Below are positions 15,603-21,738 of a stretch of DNA of 22,064 bases, piece after piece. Position 1 is the first letter of the stretch, and every line of letters starts with the position of its first letter. A program made the position numbers and the translations under genes. The stretch comes from a virus: positions 1-22,064 of the IMG/VR virus record IMGVR_UViG_3300032304_001672, one strand, 5' to 3'. The notes under the pieces were generated by a model. The model was given only the letters and a program-made list of their open reading frames with translations, was not told the origin of the DNA and ran no database searches.

Positions 15603-15928
15603 GGTTTTGGTAATTGTGGAAGTTTTTTCCACTCCTCTATCCATTTGTCTTGATCTAATTGTTTATCGATCACTTTATCAAGTTTTTCATTTGTTTCTTT
15701 TAATCGTTCTATCACAATATCGTTTTTATCTCTTGTATCATGTATGACTTTATGCATACCATCTAATCTACCTTCAAATATAAGTATCCGTTCTTTGAAG
15801 TAGTCAACATCACGGCCTCTCGACCATGCAATGGCTAATATAACTAATGTCGTACAAAATAGTGCTATCAAAAACAATAACAATATTTCTTTTTTATCTT
15901 TTTCTGAAAGCTCTTTTAATATTTTCAT
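15593..15928 (-). CDS. Membrane-anchored coiled-coil protein, unknown
   Basis: A 111-residue protein: a charged cytoplasmic start (MKILKELSEKDKKE), one transmembrane helix (ILLLFLIALFCTTLVILAIAW, about residues 15-35), then a coiled coil (YFKERILIFEGRLDGMHKVI through NEKLDKVIDKQLDQ) ending in a basic proline-rich tail (PQLPKPKR). I choose ATG 15928; an in-frame GTG at 15934 is possible, and neither has a strong Shine-Dalgarno. It begins 18 bases after the CCA of tRNA-Pro, and its stop codon is part of the ribosome site of the leader ORF. Function is unknown. Confidence 0.75.
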   Translation of the reverse strand: MKILKELSEKDKKEILLLFLIALFCTTLVILAIAWSRGRDVDYFKERILIFEGRLDGMHKVIHDTRDKNDIVIERLKETNEKLDKVIDKQLDQDKWIEEWKKLPQLPKPKR

Positions 15929-15946
15929 ATACACTACTCTAAAAAA

Positions 15947-16024
15947 TGGTCGGAGTAGTAGGATTCGAACCTACGACCCTCTGCTCCCAAAGCAGATGCG
16001 CTAGCCAGGCTGCGCTATACTCCG
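15947..16024 (-). tRNA. tRNA-Pro(UGG)
   Basis: Minus-strand cloverleaf. Acceptor CGGAGTA pairs with TACTCCG; the D arm is GCGC...GCGC; the anticodon arm TCTGC-TTTGGGA-GCAGA carries UGG; the T arm is GTAGG-TTCGAAT-CCTAC. The discriminator is A and CCA is encoded at 15949-15947. It follows the candidate structured RNA and shares promoter P2 with it. Confidence 0.96.
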
Positions 16025-16168
16025 TGTCTGGTGCCTTCATCCGGATTTACAGTCCGGTGCAGTAACCTGTTCTGCTCGCTACCCAATGATAAGGGGCACA
16101 CCAAGCGTTTCCCAACGAGTGGCTGTTGTTTAAGAGTAGGCGTGTCGATGCCGCTCACTCCCCCTTTT
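16025..16168 (-). ncRNA. Candidate structured RNA with a tRNA-Tyr-like 3' part
   Basis: About 144 bases, clearly richer in G+C than the genome, with no ORF and located between P2 and tRNA-Pro. The 5' domain folds as a junction closed by AAGGGG/CCCCTT (16166-16161 with 16096-16091). Inside are a near-continuous 9-bp hairpin (16160-16152 with 16142-16134, one G-U and one A-C) and a hairpin CGTT-GGGA-AACG with a GNRA loop (16117-16106), extended by CCA/TGG. The 3' part looks like the 5' half of tRNA-Tyr: GGGTAGC (16084-16078), a D arm GCAG/CTGC with GGTTA in its loop, and the anticodon arm CCGGA-CTGTAAA-TCCGG (GUA, 16057-16041). A T arm and 3' acceptor strand are absent. It may be a tRNA-Tyr remnant or a distinct RNA. 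Confidence 0.5.
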
Positions 16169-16189
16169 ACTTTTTAAAGAACAAATACA

Positions 16190-16218
16190 ATCATAACATT
16201 GCCACATTAATTTGTCAA
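16190..16218 (-). promoter_or_regulatory. Promoter P2, sigma70 type, for the RNA/tRNA-Pro/YkuK-like unit
   Basis: TTGACA (16218-16213), a 17-base spacer, then TATGAT (16195-16190) on the minus strand. The expected start near 16183 is 15-20 bases before the structured RNA. A terminator for the preceding unit lies just upstream, so this promoter opens a new transcript. Confidence 0.85.
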
Positions 16219-16244
16219 GCGAGCTGTTGTCTTTTATTCCAAAA

Positions 16245-16276
16245 AAAACCTCAAGATTTTTAGGCCTTGAGGTTTT
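16245..16276 (-). terminator. Intrinsic terminator after the metalloprotease gene
   Basis: An 11-bp stem, AAAACCTCAAG (16245-16255) with CTTGAGGTTTT (16266-16276), and a 10-base loop. On the minus strand it is followed by a run of eight T, a textbook leftward terminator 17 bases after the stop at 16293. The plus-strand copy has a weaker T-rich tail. Confidence 0.9.
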
Positions 16277-16292
16277 GAATTTTAATTATAGT

Positions 16293-16829
16293 TTAAATTT
16301 GACTTACAAAATCCTCTTGCTGACCCTCTATCCAACCAATTGGTTCTGGTACTATAGGTGTGTCTGGATCTTGAATATTTTTAAATACTTTATGTAATTG
16401 TTCTTTAATAACAAATTTAGTAAATAATCCTGTGCTCATACCGTAGGCTTCTATTTCCCATGGTTCAAACCAATAATCCATATTATCCACGTTGACTTTA
16501 GTACCACGCCAACGGGTTGATGATTCATTCATCTCAGAATAGGCATATTGTTTAACATGAACCATTTCGTGAGCGAGTGTTTCTAAAATATCTCTTGCAC
16601 CAATGCCTGGATTCAATTCAATTAAAAATTCTCTTGGTTTTCCAGAATCATTGTATTCTTCAACACTAGCATATCCATACACATCTATTTTATCATTAAA
16701 CTTGATTTGTACATAGATATTATCCATTAATTTCTTGGATAGCAAATTTTCGGCATAAAAGAGAGCTGCACGCTTCACGTAAGGACGGAAGCGTTCTTTA
16801 TCAGGACATTTAACGATGCTGAGTTTCAT
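16293..16829 (-). CDS. SprT-like zinc metalloprotease (HExxH)
   Basis: TLAHEMVHVKQY contains the zinc-binding, catalytic HExxH (H87, E88, H91). FEPWEIEAYG (about residues 121-130) provides a probable third ligand (E125 or E127), as in other minigluzincin and SprT-like proteins. The N-terminal 70 residues hold a helix and two strands before the active-site helix. There is no signal peptide, so it should act in the cytoplasm; the target is unknown. SprT-like cellular enzymes cut DNA-bound proteins, but that role is not shown here. ATG 16829 has AAAGGA 8 bases upstream. A GATAAATA late box precedes it, and it ends at a strong terminator, so it may be expressed both early (from P3) and late. Confidence 0.75.
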   Translation of the reverse strand: MKLSIVKCPDKERFRPYVKRAALFYAENLLSKKLMDNIYVQIKFNDKIDVYGYASVEEYNDSGKPREFLIELNPGIGARDILETLAHEMVHVKQYAYSEMNESSTRWRGTKVNVDNMDYWFEPWEIEAYGMSTGLFTKFVIKEQLHKVFKNIQDPDTPIVPEPIGWIEGQQEDFVSQI

Positions 16830-16855
16830 CTAAGGTCCTTTCCCTTGATATACAT

Positions 16856-16863
16856 TATTTATC
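16856..16863 (-). promoter_or_regulatory. Candidate T4-type late promoter (GATAAATA)
   Basis: The minus strand reads GATAAATA in the 37-base gap between the dCMP deaminase stop and the metalloprotease start, 26 bases before ATG 16829. It is one base from the T4 late consensus and identical to the box at 5968. Intergenic position and spacing make it more convincing than a chance hit. Confidence 0.5.
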
Positions 16864-16866
16864 TGA

Positions 16867-17340
16867 CTAATTAATTTCACCAGGTGAAATTTCTACTTCT
16901 ATATTGCATTGTTTCAAAAACTCGATTCCGTGGCTGTCACGATAATGTTTTCGAAAGTAAACCTTTTTAATTCCAGAGGTGTAGATTTGTTTCGCACAAT
17001 CTATGCACGGGGCATGGGTTAGGAACATCGTGGAACCTTCTCCTGATTCAGGACCTTTAGCGAGTTTCGCAATCGCATTGGCTTCTGCATGGATGACTTC
17101 TGGTTTGGTCTTTAGATTATAACTTGTGCCATCTTCTTCACGGAATTCATGTTCGTATGGTGATCTATAATCTCGGTATTCACAATCGTTTGTCCAACCG
17201 GCAGGCATACCATTATAACCAATGGAAATGATCCTGTCATCTTTGACAATAATTGCACCTACCTGTAAACGCTTTGCAGTTGATAACTGAGCAAAGCGGT
17301 GTGCAACATCCATGTATGCGTCAATATATTTTTGTTTCAT
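16867..17340 (-). CDS. cd: dCMP deaminase
   Basis: This zinc enzyme converts dCMP to dUMP and so feeds thymidylate synthesis. VIHAEANAI (H84, E86) gives the first zinc ligand and catalytic acid, and HAPCIDCAKQI (C112, C115) gives the other ligands. The N-terminal LQVGAIIVKDDRIISIGYNGMPAG is the usual strand pair with the nucleotide-binding asparagine. FLTHAPC and KKVYFRKHYRD follow family patterns. Length, 157 residues, is somewhat shorter than T4 Cd (193). There is no Shine-Dalgarno: the ATG is only 7 bases after the encoded CCA of the CAU tRNA, so tRNA 3' processing would leave a nearly leaderless mRNA. Confidence 0.93.
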   Translation of the reverse strand: MKQKYIDAYMDVAHRFAQLSTAKRLQVGAIIVKDDRIISIGYNGMPAGWTNDCEYRDYRSPYEHEFREEDGTSYNLKTKPEVIHAEANAIAKLAKGPESGEGSTMFLTHAPCIDCAKQIYTSGIKKVYFRKHYRDSHGIEFLKQCNIEVEISPGEIN

Positions 17341-17347
17341 AATAAAA

Positions 17348-17424
<77 letters not shown>

Positions 17425-17428
17425 AGAA

Positions 17429-17617
17429 TCACCAATAACCGTCATCAATCCAAATTCTAAAAGTTAAACATAACATTTCAATAACCACAGTATCATTATC
17501 AATAACCCATTCATCAGATTTCGTTATATATGCATCAACTCGCCAATGAAAAGGATTACATTTAAAAGTTATATTGAAACCAGAATATCTCAAATAATTT
17601 AAAATTTTATTTGACAT
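17429..17617 (-). CDS. 62-aa unknown protein
   Basis: Starts at ATG 17617 inside the end of the upstream gene (11-base overlap); a TTG at 17623 is less likely. The sequence MSNKILNYLRYSGFNITFKC, followed by NPFHWRVDAYITKSDEW, is rich in aromatic residues and looks beta-rich, ending CLTFRIWIDDGYW. I do not recognise a named family, though it resembles small unknowns of marine phages. The stop is 4 bases from the 5' end of the CAU tRNA, so the mRNA and tRNA are joined in one transcript. Confidence 0.6.
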   Translation of the reverse strand: MSNKILNYLRYSGFNITFKCNPFHWRVDAYITKSDEWVIDNDTVVIEMLCLTFRIWIDDGYW

Positions 17618-17804
17618 ACTCAATATTATCTTTTTTAATATAATGAACTTCTTTCAAAGAATCATTATTTGGAATAAATTTATTAACAGGAATAAAAGTG
17701 ATGCCGTCAATATTTTTTGACGGCCAATGTGACCAAGTATAATAGGTCTGCTGGTTCGTTTTGGTACGAACAGTTAAAATGGTAGGAGTTTTCACTTTTT
17801 TCAT
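17607..17804 (-). CDS. 65-aa unknown protein
   Basis: Begins MKKVKTPTILTVRTKTN and continues as a strand-rich, lysine-rich small protein (YYTWSHWPSKNIDGITFIPVN). No family is recognised. It is the first gene after promoter P3, whose predicted start is at or within a few bases of ATG 17804, so the mRNA may be leaderless; no Shine-Dalgarno is visible in the A+T-rich bases before the ATG. It overlaps the next small gene by 11 bases. Confidence 0.6.
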   Translation of the reverse strand: MKKVKTPTILTVRTKTNQQTYYTWSHWPSKNIDGITFIPVNKFIPNNDSLKEVHYIKKDNIEYVK

Positions 17805-17810
17805 AATATA

Positions 17811-17839
17811 ATGATACTACAAAAGGAGAGGTATGTCAA
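17811..17839 (-). promoter_or_regulatory. Promoter P3, sigma70 type, nested in a terminator hairpin
   Basis: TTGACA (17839-17834), a 17-base spacer, then TATCAT (17816-17811) on the minus strand. The -35 lies in the loop of the Hsp20 terminator (17825-17849). The predicted start is near 17804, the ATG of the first gene. Confidence 0.8.
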
Positions 17840-17849
17840 GTACCTCTCC
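17825..17849 (-). terminator. Intrinsic terminator after Hsp20
   Basis: A perfect 9-bp stem, GGAGAGGTA (17825-17833) with TACCTCTCC (17841-17849), and a 7-base loop. On the minus strand it is followed by TTTTGT. It starts 13 bases after the Hsp20 stop. The T run is short, so termination may be partial. Confidence 0.75.
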
Positions 17850-17862
17850 GTATTATTACCAA

Positions 17863-18312
17863 CTACTCATCACCGTTAATGGTAATCCTCTTAATGGCAT
17901 CTTGAGTTTGTACCAGATTTTCTAACCAAACTTTTAACATACCATTTACCATTTCGGCATTTTTAATTTCAATCTTGTCTGCCAATGTAAACGTGCGAAT
18001 AAAGTTGCGGTTAGCAATTCCTTTATAGAAGTATTGATCAGCATCTTCATCTTCTTTTGCGGAACCTTTGATAACCAATTTATTACCCTCTAATGTGACT
18101 TCAATATCAGATTTGGCAAAACCTGCTACTGCCAATTCAATAATGTATTTGTTTTTCTCAACTTGTTTGATATTGTAAGGTGGGTAATTTGCAATTGCTT
18201 TTTTACCAATCTCAGTTGTCATTTGTGATACTTCATCAAAAAACTTATCAAAACCGATAGAAAAAGGTTGCAAAGTTTTTGAATAGTCAATAAGGCTAGG
18301 GAATGTAGTCAT
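17863..18312 (-). CDS. Hsp20-family small heat shock protein
   Basis: An alpha-crystallin domain covers about residues 42-146: YPPYNIKQVEKNKYIIELAVAGFAKSDIEVTLEGNKLVIKG, then YFYKGIANRNFIRTFTLAD and a late AEMVNGMLKVWLEN that corresponds to the conserved 'A.(M/L)xNGxLxVxL' strand. These proteins bind unfolding proteins in large oligomers without ATP. Hsp20 homologues are frequent in marine T4-like phages, where a role in virion protein folding has been suggested. The C-terminal IxI-like anchor may be ITI near the end. A strong AAGGAG lies 8 bases before the ATG. It is co-transcribed with the preceding 78-aa gene from P4 and followed by a terminator. Confidence 0.92.
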   Translation of the reverse strand: MTTFPSLIDYSKTLQPFSIGFDKFFDEVSQMTTEIGKKAIANYPPYNIKQVEKNKYIIELAVAGFAKSDIEVTLEGNKLVIKGSAKEDEDADQYFYKGIANRNFIRTFTLADKIEIKNAEMVNGMLKVWLENLVQTQDAIKRITINGDE

Positions 18313-18323
18313 AATATATCTCC

Positions 18324-18560
18324 TTAAACAGCTGATTTGAAAGGTTTGAATGCTTTTTCGAAAGCACCAGCGAAATCATATTTTGTGGCAGAATCAATAA
18401 AAACATCAGAGGCGTGAACCATTTGACGAGCGAATTGTGCCTGAGCATCTACAAAAAGTTGTAGTGGCTCACGAATGACTTCTTCATTTACAAATGTGTT
18501 AAGGAATTGAGTTTTGGCGTATTGAACTGAATCAATAGCTGTGTTGAGGTACTGTTTCAT
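18324..18560 (-). CDS. 78-aa helical protein, faintly phasin-like
   Basis: An almost entirely helical small protein. Its middle, EPLQLFVDAQAQFARQMVHASDVFIDSATKYDF, resembles the amphipathic helices of phasin-type granule proteins, but the match is weak and could reflect general helical bias. No membrane segment is present. A strong AAGGAG lies 6 bases before ATG 18560. It is the first gene of the P4 unit and precedes Hsp20 by 11 bases, so both are made together. The leader contains a hairpin at its predicted 5' end. Confidence 0.75.
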   Translation of the reverse strand: MKQYLNTAIDSVQYAKTQFLNTFVNEEVIREPLQLFVDAQAQFARQMVHASDVFIDSATKYDFAGAFEKAFKPFKSAV

Positions 18561-18594
18561 AAGTTTCTCCTTGGTTAAGCGAGTTAATCAAAAT

Positions 18595-18615
18595 TGCCGC
18601 CCAATAGGCACGGCA
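18595..18615 (-). promoter_or_regulatory. 5'-terminal leader hairpin of the P4 transcript
   Basis: TGCC and GCC pair with GGC and GGCA around a 5-base loop, with a 2-base bulge. P4 should start near 18614, which places the hairpin at the extreme 5' end of the mRNA, where such structures can slow RNase E-type decay. It is 35 bases before ATG 18560. Confidence 0.4.
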
Positions 18616-18620
18616 CATAT

Positions 18621-18649
18621 ACTATATCAGTATTTATACTAATTGTCAA
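18621..18649 (-). promoter_or_regulatory. Promoter P4 with an embedded late box
   Basis: TTGACA (18649-18644), a 17-base spacer, then TATAGT (18626-18621) on the minus strand. The -35 overlaps the regA stop codon. The spacer contains a perfect T4 late consensus TATAAATA (18638-18631) in the same direction, so the gene pair behind it could be driven early by host sigma70 and late by the phage sigma. Confidence 0.85.
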
Positions 18650-19053
18650 TAAGTTCCTGGTTTTTTACCAATATTATATTTGGTAACCAGATTCCAGTCT
18701 TCCTTCTCTTTATGAGAGATTATCTTAATCTGTGAAAGGAATATTGGTTGTGGTGTTTCCACGCTACTGCGGTTGACAATATTTACTAAGCCCCAATCTT
18801 CAAGTAATTTAGCAATGGCGTTTCTGCGTGAAAGGTCGTTCTCAGAAATATCATTAGGTTTACCATCTAAGGCAAACAATTCTTTGAAGTGTACTATGTA
18901 ATATCTTCCTTGTTTGTGGAGAATATGACAAGATTGGTATAAAGTTCTGTCTTTTTTGGAAGCCACACCGATTCTAGTAAGAGTTTCACGCACCTTCAAG
19001 AAATCATCTTTTTCTTCTAATGTAACTTCTATTAAATCTGTAATCGAAATCAT
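18646..19053 (-). CDS. regA: RegA translational repressor
   Basis: A homologue of T4 RegA, which binds the translation start region of many early phage mRNAs and lowers their expression. Diagnostic stretches are DDFLKVRETLTRIGVASKKD, LYQSCHILHKQGRYYIVHFKELFALDG, RRNAIAKLLEDWGLVNIV and a C-terminal KYNIGKKPG. Length, 135 residues, is a little over T4 RegA (122); the extra residues are mainly at the N-terminus (MISITDLIE), which may be an extension or a late true start. It overlaps gene 62 by 4 bases (ATGA), as in the T4 order 45-44-62-regA. Its stop overlaps the -35 of P4. Confidence 0.95.
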   Translation of the reverse strand: MISITDLIEVTLEEKDDFLKVRETLTRIGVASKKDRTLYQSCHILHKQGRYYIVHFKELFALDGKPNDISENDLSRRNAIAKLLEDWGLVNIVNRSSVETPQPIFLSQIKIISHKEKEDWNLVTKYNIGKKPGTY

Positions 19054-19442
19054 GATTTTTTCATTCCGCCTTTGTCTGTTCTTTTTCTTATCTCAGCGAT
19101 TTGTTCATCATTTAGAATACGCAAAGCTTCTTTGGCTTTCTCATTAGAGTAACCGAAATACTGTTTGACACATTCTAGATCTTTATGGACCGATGCTTTC
19201 TGCCACGGTTCGAATTTCCGTTTCATCGGCCTAATGGTATTTAGAAGGTACTGGAACTGTAAATCTGGTGACAGTCCAGGATTCTTGTTCATCTCATTAA
19301 CATAAAGTACACAATCCATGTGGTATGACAATGCACGGTTAACGACAAAACCGTTATAATCCTTTAGATCCAATTCGTCCCTAAAGGGGTTCTTTTTGGT
19401 CTGTAGTATGGAGGGTATAATTTCTTTAAACAGATCAGGCAT
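19050..19442 (-). CDS. 62: Clamp loader small subunit, T4 gp62
   Basis: A gp62-type subunit that joins four gp44 subunits to open and load the sliding clamp. Recognisable parts are FKEIIPSILQTKKNPFRDEL at the N-terminus, FVVNRALSYHMDCVLYVNEMNKN, and the RPMKRKFEPWQKASVHKDLECVKQYFGYS stretch found in T4-like gp62 proteins. At 130 residues it is much shorter than T4 gp62 (187). Its start codon overlaps the gene 44 stop by 1 base (TAATG) and its end overlaps regA by 4 bases, so translation is coupled on both sides. Confidence 0.9.
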   Translation of the reverse strand: MPDLFKEIIPSILQTKKNPFRDELDLKDYNGFVVNRALSYHMDCVLYVNEMNKNPGLSPDLQFQYLLNTIRPMKRKFEPWQKASVHKDLECVKQYFGYSNEKAKEALRILNDEQIAEIRKRTDKGGMKKS

Positions 19443-20374
19443 TATTTAAATTCACAATCTACCATGATTTCGGTCAAACAGGCTGTAGTATTGATTTCAT
19501 GGTCAGCAACAAAAGCTGCCTGATATTGATACTTGGCCAAGATTAGAACCAGTTGAGGCACGGATTGTGGCTTTAGAACATCATAAAGACCTTCATATAA
19601 TTTTCGATATAGTTTTGTTGGGTCATTATCCAAATTATTTGTAACCCATTTTCGAGCAGATGAAAAATCTTTTTCTTTCAATGCTTTGATAAGGTTAGAC
19701 AAATCAACATCTGCAACACTACCAAGAATACCTTTATCGATTACACCAGATACGGAATATCTTTGTAATTCATTTAGAATTCTACGATTATCAGGAAAAT
19801 GTTTTGTGATGAGTGCAGCAAGAACTGGCTTTTCATATTCTACCTTTTCTATTTCAAGAATATATTCAATGCGCTTCATTAGTGAAGCAGCCATTTTCTG
19901 TTTGCAACCATTGATCTTAAAATCAATAACTGCACAACGAGAATGAATGGGATCGATAATACGATTCTTGTAGTTACAAGTAAAGATGAAAGAACAATTG
20001 GATGCAAATTCTTCAATTGCACCACGCATTGCAGGTTGAGTTGAATTGGGATTTAGATAATCGGCCTCATCGATGATTACAACTTTTCGTCCTCCCATGA
20101 GGGAAACAGATGAGGCATAGTTTTTGATTTTGTTCCGCAAAACATCAATGCCTGATTCGTCTGAACCGTTGATAATGATATAATCACAACCAACTTGTTC
20201 ACACAAAGCTCTGGCTACTGTTGTTTTGCCGACACCTGCACTACCAGATAAAAGTAGATTAGGAATTTCTTTACGATTTACATATTCTTGAAATGTGTTC
20301 TTTAACGCATCAGGAAGAATACATTCTTCAATAGTTTTAGGACGATACTTCTCCACCCATAATAAGTGTTCCAT
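19442..20374 (-). CDS. 44: Clamp loader large subunit, T4 gp44 (AAA+ ATPase)
   Basis: The ATPase that opens the sliding clamp at primer ends. The N-terminus LLWVEKYRPKTIEECILPD is the usual clamp-loader start. Walker A is SGSAGVGKTT (43-52), Walker B is VVIIDEAD (98-105), and the SRC arginine-finger motif is HSRC (144-147). After the AAA+ core a helical collar domain continues to residue 310, close to T4 gp44 (319). GGAG lies 7 bases before the ATG. The order 45, small gene, 44, 62, regA matches T4 apart from the inserted small gene. Confidence 0.96.
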   Translation of the reverse strand: MEHLLWVEKYRPKTIEECILPDALKNTFQEYVNRKEIPNLLLSGSAGVGKTTVARALCEQVGCDYIIINGSDESGIDVLRNKIKNYASSVSLMGGRKVVIIDEADYLNPNSTQPAMRGAIEEFASNCSFIFTCNYKNRIIDPIHSRCAVIDFKINGCKQKMAASLMKRIEYILEIEKVEYEKPVLAALITKHFPDNRRILNELQRYSVSGVIDKGILGSVADVDLSNLIKALKEKDFSSARKWVTNNLDNDPTKLYRKLYEGLYDVLKPQSVPQLVLILAKYQYQAAFVADHEINTTACLTEIMVDCEFK

Positions 20375-20404
20375 TCACAGACTCCATAATATAAAAGTAC
20401 AACA

Positions 20405-20680
20405 TCATTTTACTTCATTCATGCCTTCAAATAAAGCAACAAACTCATTGAATTCAGCAGTTTCACTTTGAATTGATTGATTGTATTGTGCTTTAGCTAA
20501 CTTCTTAATAATTTTTTTAGGAACATTCAACGAATCATATGTAGCATTAACAATATCTTTTATTGCTTCATTTTCTCTTTCAATTTTATTCATTGAATCA
20601 TTAATTTCTTCAATTGCAGATTTCAATGCTTTCAATTGTTCATCGTTGAAATTTCCAAATAATGTTTGAACTGTTGCCAT
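20405..20680 (-). CDS. DsbA-like small DNA-binding protein
   Basis: A 91-residue helical protein. Its central IERENEAIKDIVNATYDSLNVPKKIIKKL aligns by eye with the T4 DsbA pattern (N-E-L-I-K-D-I, then L-G-V and a lysine), and ETAEFNEFVALFE matches the acidic C-terminal helix of DsbA. T4 DsbA binds double-stranded DNA and assists late transcription. If correct, its place between the clamp (45) and loader (44) is notable, since the clamp itself activates T4 late transcription. In T4 dsbA is elsewhere. The Shine-Dalgarno is GGTGA before ATG 20680. The identification needs a profile search. Confidence 0.6.
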   Translation of the reverse strand: MATVQTLFGNFNDEQLKALKSAIEEINDSMNKIERENEAIKDIVNATYDSLNVPKKIIKKLAKAQYNQSIQSETAEFNEFVALFEGMNEVK

Positions 20681-20683
20681 AAT

Positions 20684-21361
20684 TTATTCACCAATTTTAG
20701 TGAGTTTACTTTCAAAAGCAATCCAGTACTGAATATCTTCTTTTGTATTTTTGAAGTTGACCATTCCTTTGAATGAAATGCTAACAGCATAAGAACCATT
20801 AATCATTTTCATATTTTCAATATTAAAAACAATCTTGTACTTCTTGCCATTACCTTTGCCAACAGTAATTGAGTTAACGTGTGCGGCATCATCTTTTGCA
20901 TCAAAGGAAATAATTTCAATGTTTTCGCCATCTGAAACGATGCCAATATTAGGTGATGAGAGTGTTTGTGCTGCTTCTTTTAAGTCTTGAAAATCTTCAG
21001 CAGATAGAGTGAAACTATCATCAACAGATGGCATTACGAGTTCTTTCTCAGGAGGAAGAACTAAAGTTTCTTTTGCAGACATACGATATGTGGTCGTATT
21101 CTTTCCTTTTTGTTTGGAAAGAATAATGTTTGAATCGTTAAGATCAATCTCACCATCTTTATATAAACGTTGTATTGATAAAAATTGATTCAAATCATAG
21201 ACACAAAAATCTGAAGGAAAATTATCTTTGATATTTGCCTGTGCCAAGATAGATTTGGTAGATGAAATGGTACTTATTTTTGAACCTTTTCTGACAAGAA
21301 TATTTCCATTAATTGATGAAAAATTCTTTAGTACTTCTAGTGTTTCATTAGATAACTTCAT
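20684..21361 (-). CDS. 45: Sliding clamp, T4 gp45
   Basis: The trimeric ring that holds gp43 on DNA and, in T4, activates late promoters. The start MKLSNETLEVLKNFSSINGN is nearly T4-like (MKLSKDTTALLKNF). Later landmarks are FCVYDLNQFLSIQRLYKD, ITVGKGNGKKYKIVFNIENMKM and the C-terminal strand IQYWIAFESKLTKIGE. I choose ATG 21361 rather than the in-frame 21373, since the T4 protein starts here and GGAG lies 8 bases upstream. This gives 225 residues (T4 228). It is the first gene after P5. Confidence 0.95.
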   Translation of the reverse strand: MKLSNETLEVLKNFSSINGNILVRKGSKISTISSTKSILAQANIKDNFPSDFCVYDLNQFLSIQRLYKDGEIDLNDSNIILSKQKGKNTTTYRMSAKETLVLPPEKELVMPSVDDSFTLSAEDFQDLKEAAQTLSSPNIGIVSDGENIEIISFDAKDDAAHVNSITVGKGNGKKYKIVFNIENMKMINGSYAVSISFKGMVNFKNTKEDIQYWIAFESKLTKIGE

Positions 21362-21384
21362 TGTACTCTCCATAATAAAAATTT

Positions 21385-21413
21385 ATAATATCACAAATCT
21401 TACTTATTGTCAA
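21385..21413 (-). promoter_or_regulatory. Promoter P5, sigma70 type, for the clamp/loader/regA operon
   Basis: TTGACA (21413-21408), a 17-base spacer, then TATTAT (21390-21385) on the minus strand. The -35 lies within the last codons of the DUF5664 gene. The start should fall near 21378, giving a leader of about 17 bases before ATG 21361 that just includes the GGAG ribosome site. Confidence 0.85.
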
Positions 21414-21738
21414 CAGAATATTTGACATCATGCTCATAAAGAAAATAAAGGCAACACATAGCGTGTGCTAAGTGGTGTATTCCAGATTCAGTATCTATAA
21501 TTTCTCCTTCTTTCCAAGCCCATAGATGCCTTTGCATAGCATCAAAATATCTGCGCTTGGAATCAGGAACATATTTCCAATTATCTGGTTCATATTTTTC
21601 CGCACCAAAGGTTAATACTTTAACCATTTCCTTTAGTGCAAGAGGTGGAACTAAACCATATTGTAATTTTCCGCCATCAAATTTACGACCACCGGTGTCC
21701 GCATTTTGTGAGGCTTTGACTACATCTTTTATTCTCAT
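21400..21738 (-). CDS. DUF5664 protein (dATP/dGTP diphosphohydrolase N-terminal-like)
   Basis: The whole 112-residue protein matches this family: GGRKFDGGKLQYGLVPPLAL, VLTFGAEKYEPDNWKYV, RRYFDAMQRHLWAWKEGEIIDTESGIHHLAHAMCCLYFL. The helical H, E and D residues resemble the MazG/dUTPase-like all-alpha pyrophosphatases that need metal ions, and some phage members hydrolyse dATP/dGTP or related nucleotides. A role in shaping the dNTP pool would suit dCMP deaminase in the same window. The start overlaps the upstream gene by 1 base (TAATG); no Shine-Dalgarno was identified. Confidence 0.85.
   Translation of the reverse strand: MRIKDVVKASQNADTGGRKFDGGKLQYGLVPPLALKEMVKVLTFGAEKYEPDNWKYVPDSKRRYFDAMQRHLWAWKEGEIIDTESGIHHLAHAMCCLYFLYEHDVKYSVDNK

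Noticed and set aside
16025-16084. Complete tRNA-Tyr(GUA) gene
   Set aside because: The D and anticodon arms fit, but no T arm (GTTCGA-like) or GCTACCC 3' acceptor strand follows before tRNA-Pro begins, and positions 8-9 read GA instead of TA.
16025-16168. Circularly permuted or intron-split tRNA
   Set aside because: A permuted tRNA needs the T arm upstream of the 5' half. None of the upstream hairpins has a T-loop sequence, and no partner for the acceptor strand was found.
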